The notes beneath the pieces are model-generated. The model did not search any database. It worked only from the letters and a program-made list of their open reading frames with translations, and was not told the DNA's origin. Positions 7,064 to 15,811 of a stretch of 64,000 nucleotides of DNA are shown here, in pieces. The stretch's first letter is position 1, and each line of letters begins with the position of its first letter. Both the position numbers and the translations under genes were made by a program. The stretch is taken from positions 1,116,001 to 1,180,000 of the forward strand of contig NZ_BCAG01000003.1 in the NCBI RefSeq assembly GCF_001293685.1, in the 5' to 3' direction. Source of the DNA: Desulfatitalea tepidiphila (GTDB lineage: Bacteria; Desulfobacterota; Desulfobacteria; Desulfobacterales; Desulfosarcinaceae).

Positions 7064-8720
7064 GGTCCGGGTCCAATCCGGTCAATCCGATGGAAGATGC
7101 GCCGCACCCCACGCGGGCCCACTCGATCTCCACGCGGTCGGCGGACAGGCGGCACAGGGGCATGAAGCTGATGCGGTCAAAGTCGGCGCCCGTGCCGTCG
7201 AACCCCAGGGCCGCGTCGAGGGTGAGCCATTCGGCGGCGGTCACCTCCTGGGCGTTTGCGATCTGCCGCAAGAGGACCTCGCCGGTGGTCCGGAACAGCG
7301 CCAGGTGCCGGAACTGGGGATTGACAAAGAGCATCTGGGTGTAACGGATGGGGGATATGACCAGCACGGTGTCGGCGGCGGCAAAGGGCTCGATGATCTC
7401 GATGTCCCGCTCGAAGGTGGGCACCCATACGGGCCGCAGGCGGCCGGCCCGGCGGTGGAGCCATTGGCGGTACTGCCAGGCCCCGGCCTTGGACCGAGTT
7501 TTAAAATGGGCCTCCTCAAAGGCCAGGCGGCCCCAGTCACCCCGGGGATCGACCAGGACCTTGCCGGTCTGGCCGTCGATGGTCTCGGCCGGCCGGATCA
7601 CCTGGCGGGCGGAAAGCTGGCCCGGGGCGCCGTAGGGGGTAAGCCACGTATCGAACCCCAGGTACTGGGTGGCCGACGGTTCGGCCTCGAGCGGGTCGTT
7701 GTCCTCCACGGCAAAGCCCAGGTCCGCCTCGGTGTAGGCGGCGGCCTCGGTGTATTTGGGCGTGCCGTCCATGCGGGCGATGCGCACGGGCATGATCGAG
7801 GCCCGGGGGTAGGCGTTGTCCACGGGCAGCATGAGGGTGATCCCATCCGGCTGGATGTCCAGGATCGCCCGCAGTTCGCCCTGGCCCCAGGCGCCGCCCG
7901 CGATGTAGCAGTAGCCGCCCGCCTTGTACGAGGCATGGTCGGTATCGAAGCCGATCCACTGCTGGCCGGCGGCGATGGCCCCGATGTAGGCGGCCTCGAT
8001 CCACACCGGGTAGCCGAAGTAGCGCATCTGCCAGCCGGTGGCGATGGCCTTGAGTGTCGCCCGGCCGGCGGCGGTGCCGATGCGATACTGGGCGTGAAAG
8101 GACTGGCGGGGGGCGATGCGAAGCTGTTCGCGCGTCTCGGGGCCGTCGTAGGCCTCGTTGACGTCGGTGAGCCAGGCGAGGACCTCTTTTAGGCCGGACC
8201 GGGGCCTAAAGGGAAAGGGGATGGAGCGGGTGCCCGTGCAGGTAAGATTTGGAACCTGGGCGCTGTCGAACACCAGATCGAACCGGGCATCGATGCCGGG
8301 CGGGCCGGCCATTTCGGTGACCAGGGTGGCCACGGCGTCTTTCATCGGTTCGATGGCAAGGGGCAGTGCGCCGGCGGTCAGCAGCATGCCCGCTGCGTTG
8401 ACCGGATCGACGGACAAAAGCGTGCGCTCATCGGTCAGATGGGCATTGCAGACCAGGATCGTGTCCTCGCGACGGGCGAGCAGAAAACCGAAGTCCAGGG
8501 CGTCTGGCACCAGGTGCACCCATCCGAAGTACAGATCGCCCCAGGAGGCGGCCCGCAGGCCGGTCTTGCTCAATCCGGGTTCGGTGACCGGCTGGGTGTC
8601 GGTCTTTGCCCCGGCGCCGGGGGATGCGGCCGCAGGGGCCGACTGCGGCAGGGGGGCAATCGCCTCCCAGGCCGGAAAGTCGCGGTAGTACGCGAGTATG
8701 GGTTCGGCTAAAAGGCTCAT
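7053..8720 (-). CDS. Phage minor tail protein, unknown family
   Basis: A 555-residue protein, MSLLAEPILAYYRDFP at the N-terminus, lacking membrane segments or signal. The ATG overlaps the preceding stop (ATGA), so the much longer open frame upstream to 9260 is a shadow. Mixed beta-rich composition and position between two paralogous structural proteins and the BR0599 gene indicate a tail or tail-tip structural protein. I do not recognise a family. It ends in a ten-base overlap with the next gene. Confidence 0.65.
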   Translation of the reverse strand: MSLLAEPILAYYRDFPAWEAIAPLPQSAPAAASPGAGAKTDTQPVTEPGLSKTGLRAASWGDLYFGWVHLVPDALDFGFLLARREDTILVCNAHLTDERTLLSVDPVNAAGMLLTAGALPLAIEPMKDAVATLVTEMAGPPGIDARFDLVFDSAQVPNLTCTGTRSIPFPFRPRSGLKEVLAWLTDVNEAYDGPETREQLRIAPRQSFHAQYRIGTAAGRATLKAIATGWQMRYFGYPVWIEAAYIGAIAAGQQWIGFDTDHASYKAGGYCYIAGGAWGQGELRAILDIQPDGITLMLPVDNAYPRASIMPVRIARMDGTPKYTEAAAYTEADLGFAVEDNDPLEAEPSATQYLGFDTWLTPYGAPGQLSARQVIRPAETIDGQTGKVLVDPRGDWGRLAFEEAHFKTRSKAGAWQYRQWLHRRAGRLRPVWVPTFERDIEIIEPFAAADTVLVISPIRYTQMLFVNPQFRHLALFRTTGEVLLRQIANAQEVTAAEWLTLDAALGFDGTGADFDRISFMPLCRLSADRVEIEWARVGCGASSIGLTGLDPDHES

Positions 8721-9712
8721 GCGCCGGTCACCCTGATGGCGATGCCGTATGGGTAGGCCGCGTCGGCCCGGTTGCACGGCAGCACCACGAAGTCCTCGCC
8801 GCCCACGGCGATCTGCTGGCCCACGGCAAAGCCGCCCATGTGCGTGACGCGCGCCAGGGCAAAATGGCCGATGGGCAGCCGGTAGCCGGAGTACTCCACG
8901 CCGATCTGGGCGGGCAGCAGCGGGGCGAGCCCGCCGATATCGGCCGGCATGGATGACAGCAGCCCGTGCATGTAACCCCAATAGGAAGAGCTTTCGGAGG
9001 ATATCGCGTATCCCTGCCCCAGCGACGAGATGGGGTGGATCACGAGGCCGACCGGCGATCCGCCGCTGTAGGCCCAGGCGTCGGCGAACCGCACGGTGCA
9101 GTTGGGGTAGTAGGAGTTGATCTGGTTGTGGGCAAAAATCCGCCGCATGTCGGCCGGGCCCAGGCCGTTGCCGCCCACGCCGAGGCTCGCGCATAAATAA
9201 AAGCCGTTGGGGGCCGCGCCGATCGCGCCATAGGGGGCAAGCGTGCCGAAGGCGACCCACCGGAAATCGCCCGCCGCTATCTCCATGGCGCAGATGAAGT
9301 TGTCGCCGTCGGCCGCCATGTGGTAGCTGGCCACCGCGCCGGTCATGTCCGCCACGGCGCAGGCAAAGATGTTGTCGGCATAGGCCATCAGGCCCGTGCT
9401 GCCGCGCGAAAACGCGCCGGGCATGTTCTTCCAGGCCTTGGCGCCCGTGGGCGATGCGCTATAGCCCGTGGAGGGCGAAAAGGCGATGCCGCTCATGCGG
9501 TAGGTGGTGCTGGTCCACGCGTTGGTGGTGATGGGGTCGGACTCGATGGTGGAGAAAAGGTTCACGCAGATCGCGCCCATTGAAAGATGCAGGCGGTGGC
9601 CGTAGGTCTCGGTGACAAAGCCGTTCTGGGTCCAGCCGTTTGCGACCAGGAAAAGCCGGATCTTTTCCAGCATGTCGTGGGCGTCCGTGGCCGATCCGAT
9701 CTCGTAGTCCAT
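8717..9712 (-). CDS. Virion structural protein, paralogue A
   Basis: 331 residues. The N-terminus MDYEIGSATDAHDMLEKIRL...VANGWTQNGFV resembles that of the upstream gene product (SIGTATDYLDLLDRLRTF...ANGW), indicating a tandem duplication followed by divergence. The rest is rich in Gly, Ser, Tyr and Ala with beta-type patterns, as in tail-fibre or receptor-contacting domains. The gene starts ten bases after its paralogue stops and overlaps the next start by four bases. Function is inferred from location just after the tape measure. Confidence 0.65.
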   Translation of the reverse strand: MDYEIGSATDAHDMLEKIRLFLVANGWTQNGFVTETYGHRLHLSMGAICVNLFSTIESDPITTNAWTSTTYRMSGIAFSPSTGYSASPTGAKAWKNMPGAFSRGSTGLMAYADNIFACAVADMTGAVASYHMAADGDNFICAMEIAAGDFRWVAFGTLAPYGAIGAAPNGFYLCASLGVGGNGLGPADMRRIFAHNQINSYYPNCTVRFADAWAYSGGSPVGLVIHPISSLGQGYAISSESSSYWGYMHGLLSSMPADIGGLAPLLPAQIGVEYSGYRLPIGHFALARVTHMGGFAVGQQIAVGGEDFVVLPCNRADAAYPYGIAIRVTGA

Positions 9713-9721
9713 CTTTGCTTC

Positions 9722-10657
9722 CTATGCGAGTTTGACGGCGCAGTAGTCGCCGATGGTGTTGCGGTAGACGTTTTGCACCACCAGGTAGCTGTCCGCGCCG
9801 ATGGTGACGATGTTCTCCACCGCGTTAGAAAACCCGGACACGTGATGGATCCCGGCCAGCTCGCCGAACACACACCTGGACGGCGAAGTGAAGTCGATGA
9901 TCACCGGGGTGAGCACGTAGCCGTCGTCGTTGGGGTTGGTGCGCATTTGCGAGTAGTGGTAGCCGCCGTTGGTGGCATAGGGCCAGATGTGCTTCCAGCG
10001 CGTGGCATTGGACAGCGAGCTGTTGTAGTAGTTCTGAACGCCGTGCCACTCGCCGAACCAGAACCGGGCGGACGATCGGGGGTTGGTCAAAATGGTGTTC
10101 TCCGTGCTCGATCCGTTGGCGCACACCGGCTGCATGACGCCGAACGAGTGGGTGTCGTGCACCGTGCTCCAGCGGCTGCCGTTGGATGCCGTGGAGGTGC
10201 CCGCGACGAGCAGGGGATAGGGCATGTTGGTGGCCGGAAGGTACGGGTTGATCCACCCCAGGTAGGCCAGTTGATAGATGGTGGAGATCTTGGCCACCAC
10301 GACCACACGCCGGGGATTGACCACGAACCAGTAGGGGATCGCGCTGTTCCACAGGTGCAGCCGGGGAAAATGGGGCGCCGCGCTGTAACCGATGTTGCCC
10401 GGCTGGGCGGCGAAGGCCTGGCCCGCCTCGAACCCGGTCATACCGTTTAACTGCCAGTTGAACCAGTCCGCGCCGGCATCCGCTTCGGCCTTGATGCCGA
10501 CAAAGATCGAATCCGTTCCGCCCAGGCCCTCGCCCTCGGCGATCAGCTCGGACCCGCCGTCGAAGCGCAACGACGCCCAGCCGTTGGCCAGCATGAAGGT
10601 GCGCAGCCGGTCGAGCAGATCGAGGTAGTCGGTGGCGGTGCCGATGGAAACGGCCAT
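9722..10657 (-). CDS. Virion structural protein, paralogue B
   Basis: 311 residues, N-terminus MAVSIGTATDYLDLLDRL, homologous at its first 30 residues to the protein encoded just downstream. It follows the tape measure gene directly. The C-terminal region has aromatic-rich segments (FWFGEWHGVQNYYN, YATNGGYHYSQM) suggestive of a carbohydrate or receptor-binding surface, which is inference only. The open frame of the tape measure overlaps its first 115 bases, but that overlap results from a one-base frame disruption. Confidence 0.65.
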   Translation of the reverse strand: MAVSIGTATDYLDLLDRLRTFMLANGWASLRFDGGSELIAEGEGLGGTDSIFVGIKAEADAGADWFNWQLNGMTGFEAGQAFAAQPGNIGYSAAPHFPRLHLWNSAIPYWFVVNPRRVVVVAKISTIYQLAYLGWINPYLPATNMPYPLLVAGTSTASNGSRWSTVHDTHSFGVMQPVCANGSSTENTILTNPRSSARFWFGEWHGVQNYYNSSLSNATRWKHIWPYATNGGYHYSQMRTNPNDDGYVLTPVIIDFTSPSRCVFGELAGIHHVSGFSNAVENIVTIGADSYLVVQNVYRNTIGDYCAVKLA

Positions 10658-10658
10658 G

Positions 10659-12594
10659 TCACTGGTTCCTTCTCATGACGTTTTAAGATCACTCGCTCGC
10701 CGGACGGCGAGTTGGCCCACTCCTCGACGACGGACGGGTCCAGCACGTTGATGTTGCGCAGGTGGACCGCCACGCCCTGGCCGCCCTCCTTTAGCGGTTC
10801 GACGTACCCGCCCTGGTTGCCGCCCATCATCAAATACTGCTTGCCGCCGGTGCGCAGGATTTCGGGCACGCCGATCTCGTACAAGCCGCCGGGGGCGACG
10901 GGCCCGCCGGAATCGCGCGAGGCTGCGGCCACCACCAGGTTGACCAGGGACCCGACCCAGCCGTAGTTGCCCCCACCGCCGCCACCCCCCGAACTGCCGG
11001 AACTGCTGGCCGCCTGGCCGATGGCCTGCTGGATCAGGATCTGGGAGAGGGCTTCTGCGGCCATCTTCGCCATGGATTTCCAGAAGGCGGCCCAGTAGTC
11101 CTCGAAGCTCTTTAACTCGCCGGTGATGGCGTCGAAGAAAAAGTCGCTCAAGGCGCTTTGCATCTGCTCGGCGGTGTACTGGGTGATCTTGAGCAGCTCG
11201 TCGTTGCCCTTTTGCATCAGGGCGTTGCGCTTCTTGATCATCTCCTCGATGTCGCGGTAGCTGCGTTCGGCTGTATCGTCGGGCAGGTTGAGACTGACCA
11301 TGTCGGCGATGTCGATGCCCAAGTCCTTGTCGGAGATGCGGATTTGAGCTGCGATCATCTGGCGGTAGTTTTCGATGGCGGCATCCAGCTCGGCCTGGAA
11401 GATCCGGGCGCTGTTGTCGAAGGGGACCGGTGCGGGTGGCGGCGTGGGGGTTGGGCTTGGCGCCGGGGCGGCTTTGGCCCTGCCGGCTTCGGCGCTGGCA
11501 AAATCCTCGGCCGAATAGCCCGGGATGGCGTTGATCCTGGCCTGCTTGGCCAGGATGTCGTCGACCATGCGCTGGCGTTCCAAAAAGCTTGCGTCGGCAA
11601 AGGCCTTCAGATCGATCAGGCCCTTCTTTGCAAGTCCAACGCCCTGGTCCCAAGTGGTGAGCACGCTGCGCAGGCCGGCGTATTTGGCAATGCCGGCCAG
11701 GGCATCGAGCACGGCCACGGCGGCGCCGGCGAGGGCGTTTAAATTTTCCGCAAAGTTGGATACCCAGGCGGCCATGTCCTGAGCCAGTAGATCGCCGTTG
11801 CGCTCGATCCACTCGTTGATCTTGGTGATCAGGGCGGTCTTGGCGGGGATCAGGTGCTTGCCGATCTTGGCCCGCAGGTCTTCCATGCGGCCCCCGAGCT
11901 CGCGCTGCTGGTTGGCGAGCCCCCCGCTGGTGCGGGCGTAGTCGCCGGCGGCCACTCCCGCCTCGCGGGTGATCACGGCCACGGCGGCCATGGTTTTGTC
12001 CAGTTGTGTCAGCTCGTCCTTGCTCTTTTTGCCTGTGCGGGCCAGGGCCTCGAGCTCGACGGCCGCCGCGTTGATGGTGCCGATGTACTTCTGGATGGGG
12101 TCGTATTCTCCCCGGAAGGCGCTATGCATGTCGGCGAGCACCTGGTTGGCGCCGCCGGCCACGTTGTTGAACGAGGCGATGTCGGCGGACAGCTGCACCA
12201 GGCGCTGGCTGGTGCCCACGGCCTGGCCGCTGTTGGCCCCGATCTGCTGGAACATGTAGCCCAGGGTGCCGGCGGCCTCCAGGGCCTGCCGCTTGGCCAG
12301 GCCCATGGCGTCGGCCGCCCCTTCGGCCCAGCGGTCGAGGGTGACGGATAGATCCTGCCCGAACACTTCGCGCACCTTGTTGGCCGTCTCTTCAAGGTCG
12401 CTGGCCGAATCGGTCAGACTGTTGAATCCCCGCACGATGCCGGCGATGGAGGCGCCGGCCAAGGCGCCGGCCAGGGCCCCCTTGAGCAGGGTGGAGGCCT
12501 TGGTCAGGCCGCTGATCTGGCTTTTGACCTGGTTGAAGGCCGCGTCGGCCATGTTCTTTGCGGCGAGCAGGATTTCAAGCTTGGCGTCGGCCAT
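10659..12594 (-). CDS. Tail tape measure protein, frame disrupted near the 3' end
   Basis: About 644 residues. The protein has an N-terminal MADAKLEILLAAKNMADAAF, long helical and coiled-coil stretches, an Ala-rich hydrophobic region (residues 35-52), a Gly-rich linker and the C-terminal DSGGPVAPGGLYEIGVPEIL motif usual in tape measures. It sets tail length and passes through the tube. The published frame runs on to 10543, but at the A4 run near 10684 a one-base shift would give the common ending GERVILNVMRRNQ and a stop at 10659-10661, two bases before the next start. This is either an insertion in a homopolymer or a sequencing error. Prophage 2 has a related protein. Confidence 0.85.
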
Positions 12595-12597
12595 GGG

Positions 12598-13260
12598 TCA
12601 GATATATTCTCCGCGCATCTTGCGCCGGGTGTTGACCAGTATGTTGCGAATGGCGGCCGCCCGGTTCGCCCGCCAGAACGGCTCGATCATGGGCCGGGCC
12701 GGGGTGCGCAGCGTCGTGGTGCTTGCCCGCAGGAAAAACACCTTGCGCCGCAGGGTCTTTGTGCCGCCGTAGATCTTGTAGTTGACCTTGGCGCCCTCGC
12801 GCGCGAAAAGCTCGCGGATGGTCACGTTGCGCCGCGTTCTTCTGAAATAGGGCGCATCGGCGCTGGTGGTAAAGCCGCGCTGGTGCTTTTGGGCCATCTT
12901 GCGCCAGGTGGAAGAAGAGGCCGGGCCGACGAATCCGATCTTCAGGACATAGGGGGATTTGTCCAGGACCTCGTAGCCGATTCTCGATCCGAACCGGTAA
13001 AGGGGATTGTTCGCGCGCAGGTTGCCGACCTCATCCCATCTTTTGTAAATGCCCATCATGGTGCGCTGAATGATCGACAGCGGGGCAAAGCGCTGCCCGC
13101 CCGGGGCGCCGGCCCGGATCTCTTCGCGAAGCTTACGCATCAGGCGGAAGCCTTCAACGCGGACGGCGGTATTTTGGGCCTTGAGCATGCGCTCCTTGGC
13201 TTTCATCAAGCCATTGACCGCTCCTTTCGCGCCCTTGATCGTCGCCTCGACCGATATCAT
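12598..13260 (-). CDS. Minor tail protein (gpZ-like), shared with prophage 2
   Basis: 220 residues starting MISVEATIKGAKGAVNGLMK, with AVRVEGFRLMRKLREEIRAG, then FVGPASSSTWRKMAQKHQRG and TPARPMIEPFW near the end. The prophage 2 protein at 40470-41030 has the same blocks (LKVEAFRLSKELKAEIRAG, KVSASWKRIAQRQQEG, TPARPIIDPF), so they are homologues. Position between the chaperone and tape measure genes fits a tail completion or minor tail protein. GGAGG lies nine bases before the ATG. The gene overlaps the extended chaperone reading frame by 107 bases. Confidence 0.75.
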   Translation of the reverse strand: MISVEATIKGAKGAVNGLMKAKERMLKAQNTAVRVEGFRLMRKLREEIRAGAPGGQRFAPLSIIQRTMMGIYKRWDEVGNLRANNPLYRFGSRIGYEVLDKSPYVLKIGFVGPASSSTWRKMAQKHQRGFTTSADAPYFRRTRRNVTIRELFAREGAKVNYKIYGGTKTLRRKVFFLRASTTTLRTPARPMIEPFWRANRAAAIRNILVNTRRKMRGEYI

Positions 13261-13854
13261 CGCTTTTTTCCTCCCGCTCCATCTGGAACCGTTCCAGGGC
13301 CAGCATCTTGCGCCACAGGCCGGCGGTCCACCTGACGCCCAGGTCGCGCGCGATGGCCCGCACGGCGCAGTAGTCCAGACCGATAAGCGCAAAGCCAGCC
13401 GCCCGCCATTGCGTGTTGACGTGCAGCCATAAATCCAGGGCCTCCCGATTGGCCGGCCATAGCGGCGTGGCGGATGTCGTCCACGCACACGAGGAGCACG
13501 GCACCGGACGGCCTTCCTGTTTTGCGGATGCTACGCATGTTCGGCAGTACTCCCTTCGGGTGCGGTCTGATCGCTCGGACCAGACCGCGGTGAGTTTTTT
13601 TCCTCTTCCTCGCTGGAAAAGCTTTCCTTGATGATCTGATTGAAAATTTTGAGCAGGTCGGCATTTTCCAGGTCCTGGTCCTTGAACTGGGTGTCGACCA
13701 CGGCATCGATGGCTTCTTCTTTTTGATCTTCGGGCAGATCGAAGATATTGCAGCGCATGTATCCGATGCCATACTTGGAAAGCGATTTGATCTCGCTGCG
13801 GCGCAGGCCGCGCACGGTGACCATTTCTCCGGTGGATAATACTACTTCCCGCAT
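13154..13854 (-). CDS. Tail assembly chaperone, frameshift product (gpGT-like)
   Basis: A -1 slip at A AAA AAC (13600-13594) joins the 87 residues of the upstream frame to 146 residues of an overlapping frame that lacks its own start. The second part contains REYCRTC and later CSSC, a possible zinc knuckle, followed by ALDLWLHVNTQWRAAGFALI and GLDY. The prophage 2 frameshift product has the same layout (QYCQTC, CEDC, ALELWLAVQTQWRAG, GLDY). In lambda the analogous G/GT ratio is needed for tail assembly; the GT part recruits the tube protein. The frame ends 107 bases inside the next gene. Confidence 0.8.
13531..13854 (-). CDS. Tail assembly chaperone, unshifted product (gpG-like)
   Basis: 107 residues, MREVVLSTGEMVTVRGLRRSEIK..., acidic C-terminus (SSEEEEKNS). 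Directly follows the tail tube gene, as does gpG in lambda. It coats the tape measure during tail assembly. N-terminus matches the prophage 2 protein MREVKLTDSKIIEVHALTRG. Ribosome site AAGGAGAGATC precedes the ATG. The slippery heptamer lies 60 bases before the stop codon. Confidence 0.82.
   Translation of the reverse strand: MREVVLSTGEMVTVRGLRRSEIKSLSKYGIGYMRCNIFDLPEDQKEEAIDAVVDTQFKDQDLENADLLKIFNQIIKESFSSEEEEKNSPRSGPSDQTAPEGSTAEHA
13594..13600 (-). promoter_or_regulatory. Programmed -1 frameshift site A AAA AAC
   Basis: On the minus strand codons read GAA AAA AAC; the heptamer A AAA AAC is in the correct phase for tandem slippage. A GC-rich sequence follows directly (CTCACCGCGGTCTGGTCCGAG), and the repeats GGTCTGGTCCGAGCG could form a stimulating hairpin. 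The same heptamer occurs at the same place in prophage 2. Confidence 0.85.
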
Positions 13855-13866
13855 GATCTCTCCTTG

Positions 13867-14814
13867 TTAGGCGTGGGCGTCGGCGTTGGTCAGCCGGGCC
13901 ACGATGGCCGAGCCGGCCGCGCCGTCGTCGTGGTAGGCCTGAAAATCGAGGGTCACGCGCAGGCCCTGGGGGCCGGGCACCTCGGGGCCGTTGACGGCAT
14001 AGTTGATCTCGGGCATCTCCAGCTCGAAGATGCTGCTGGCATTGCCGGTGACGGTGATTTTCAAGGCGCTCTCGGCGCTGTCAATGGCCTTGACCAGCAG
14101 GGTGTCGTCTTTAAAGAGCGTGGTGACCGATCCGCCGACGGAAAGAATGCCTTCGTTGATGTCGCCGCGCACGCCGCCCCCGCCGATGACAAAGGTGTCG
14201 GCATCCAGGCCCATGTCGATGTTGAGCTCGATCTGGGGGGAGTTGGAAAGCGTTGCACCCCCTTCGGTGACCGCGGCCTGGAAGTTGTGGACCCGGGAGA
14301 GGCCAATGGGCGTGGGCGAGGCCGCAAAGGAGCTGGCGGCGATCTCAAAATCCGCGCCCACCACGGTCAGGGTCATGATCAGCTCACCGTCTCCGCCCAC
14401 GGTGATGGCGGCGGTCGAGATCTTGCACCCCTTGTAGCGGATGTAGCGCGGGGCGGCGAGGCTGCCCATCTGCTCTTCGATGGTGAGCGACGGCTGGAGC
14501 TCCGGGACGGTGAAGGTGTGAAGATACGGGGCGGCACTGCCGGTGGTGACGGGCAGGCCGAACATGGCCCGCAGCCAGTACCACATGGCGCGGGTGTCGA
14601 CCGGGATAACGATCTGGCCGCCCACGTCCTTGTTGCCCCGGAAGGGCTGGACCGGGTTGCGGGTGCCGGTGAGGGTGGCGGCCGCGTTGATGGCCTGGGC
14701 GGGCTTTAAGGTGGTGCTGTTGATCGGCAGGATGAAGCCCTCTGTGGGGGGCGTGGCGAAGGTCTCCTCGAAGCCGACCACGATCTTGACGGTTGCGCCG
14801 CGTTGTTGTGCCAT
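13867..14814 (-). CDS. Major tail tube protein
   Basis: 315 residues, the same length as the prophage 2 tube protein at 38928-39875. Shared blocks include FILPINSTTL against IVLPINRYSL, LTGTRNPVQPFRGN against LNGSRNPVKPINGN, and VPGPQGLRVTLDFQAYHDDG against IEGPQGILISLPFVAYTDDD. The protein is beta-rich without membrane segments, as for the phage tail tube 2 family. It precedes the chaperone gene. It stacks as rings to make the tail tube. Confidence 0.85.
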   Translation of the reverse strand: MAQQRGATVKIVVGFEETFATPPTEGFILPINSTTLKPAQAINAAATLTGTRNPVQPFRGNKDVGGQIVIPVDTRAMWYWLRAMFGLPVTTGSAAPYLHTFTVPELQPSLTIEEQMGSLAAPRYIRYKGCKISTAAITVGGDGELIMTLTVVGADFEIAASSFAASPTPIGLSRVHNFQAAVTEGGATLSNSPQIELNIDMGLDADTFVIGGGGVRGDINEGILSVGGSVTTLFKDDTLLVKAIDSAESALKITVTGNASSIFELEMPEINYAVNGPEVPGPQGLRVTLDFQAYHDDGAAGSAIVARLTNADAHA

Positions 14815-14854
14815 GGTCTGTATCCTTACTTAAAAAGGGTTTGCTCCTCGGTTT

Positions 14855-15331
14855 TTAATCGAGCGGGTCCTGGCCGATGGTCAGCCGCTCGAGCAGGCCG
14901 GCCTGGAAATAGCCGTGCACCTGGTCGCCGGCGCCCAGGGTGTCGGCCGCGGTCTCGAAGTTTGAAAGCACGATGTCGCCGGGCAGCGCCGCGCAGATGG
15001 CGTCGCGCACCAGGGTCAGGGCCTGGGCGATCTGCTCGATGCCGGCCGGCTCGATGACGTTGGGGAGCGAATCGGCGCGCATCCGGCCGCACGACAGGCC
15101 GATCCAACCGGAGAGCTCGTAGTCGATGGTGCTGTCTTCCATGCCCCGGCGGTCGGCCGGATCGCCGAGCACCACGAAGGGTCCGTCGTCGTCGGGATAG
15201 GGCATGCGGCTGCCGGAAAGGCCGGCGAACACGGTCACGTTTTTGGAGAATCGGGCGGCGGCCCAGGCGGCAAGCTGCGCGTCCTGGGCCACGCCGTCGC
15301 GGATGGCCGAATAAAGAGCGTAAAGGTTCAT
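14855..15331 (-). CDS. Tail terminator-like protein (gpU-like)
   Basis: 158 residues, MNLYALYSAIRDGVAQDAQL..., with the pattern of tail-completion proteins: N-terminal helix, FAGLSGSRMPYPDDDGPFVVLGDP, then a helix NVIEPAGIEQIAQAL. The prophage 2 counterpart at 38445 begins MNINTLLGNLATAIS, contains DHRNPPGDSDCPFVTLYP and occupies the same slot before the tube gene. Such proteins cap the tail and join it to the head. The ATG at 15331 was chosen because longer frames overlap the neighbouring gene. Confidence 0.65.
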   Translation of the reverse strand: MNLYALYSAIRDGVAQDAQLAAWAAARFSKNVTVFAGLSGSRMPYPDDDGPFVVLGDPADRRGMEDSTIDYELSGWIGLSCGRMRADSLPNVIEPAGIEQIAQALTLVRDAICAALPGDIVLSNFETAADTLGAGDQVHGYFQAGLLERLTIGQDPLD

Positions 15332-15347
15332 GTGCGGTCGGCTCCTT

Positions 15348-15743
15348 TTAGGCCGGGATGACGTACTCCAGGGCCACAACGATCTTGCCGGCGGTGATGG
15401 CCGCCACCGACGGAGTGAAGATCAGGGTGGTCAGGTTGGCGGTCAGGCGGATCCAGGTGGCGGCGGTCTGGGGCACCGGGACCACGGCCCGCAGAGCGTT
15501 TTCGGTCAGGTTGGCGACTTCGGTGGCCGCCAGGATGTCGCCGGCGCCAACAGCCCGCACGGCCATGAAGCCGCCCGAGCCGGCCAGGCCCTTTTTGACG
15601 TAGACCATTCCACCGGTGATGACCGCGCCGGCGGGCAGGGCCTCGCCGCCTACGGGGATGTCGCCGATGAGGCCGCCGTGCTTCTCAAAGTCCCATTCGA
15701 AGTAGGCGACGTTTTTGTATGACTCCAGTCCGGATGCTTGCAT
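15348..15743 (-). CDS. Head-associated structural protein, possible capsid decoration or fibre
   Basis: 131 residues, beta-rich and Gly/Val/Ala-rich (GGLIGDIPVGGEALPAGAVITGGMVYV, residues 23-49), ending TAGKIVVALEYVIPA. It follows the capsid gene, where phages usually place decoration or stabilising proteins. AGGAG precedes the ATG. I do not recognise a definite family. It does not resemble the gpD-like gene of prophage 2 closely. Confidence 0.55.
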   Translation of the reverse strand: MQASGLESYKNVAYFEWDFEKHGGLIGDIPVGGEALPAGAVITGGMVYVKKGLAGSGGFMAVRAVGAGDILAATEVANLTENALRAVVPVPQTAATWIRLTANLTTLIFTPSVAAITAGKIVVALEYVIPA

Positions 15744-15811
15744 GGTGTGTCTCCTTCGTATGCTTCAAGGGGGGCGGGCCCGGGGGTGGACCCGCCCGGT
15801 GGATTTAGGGC

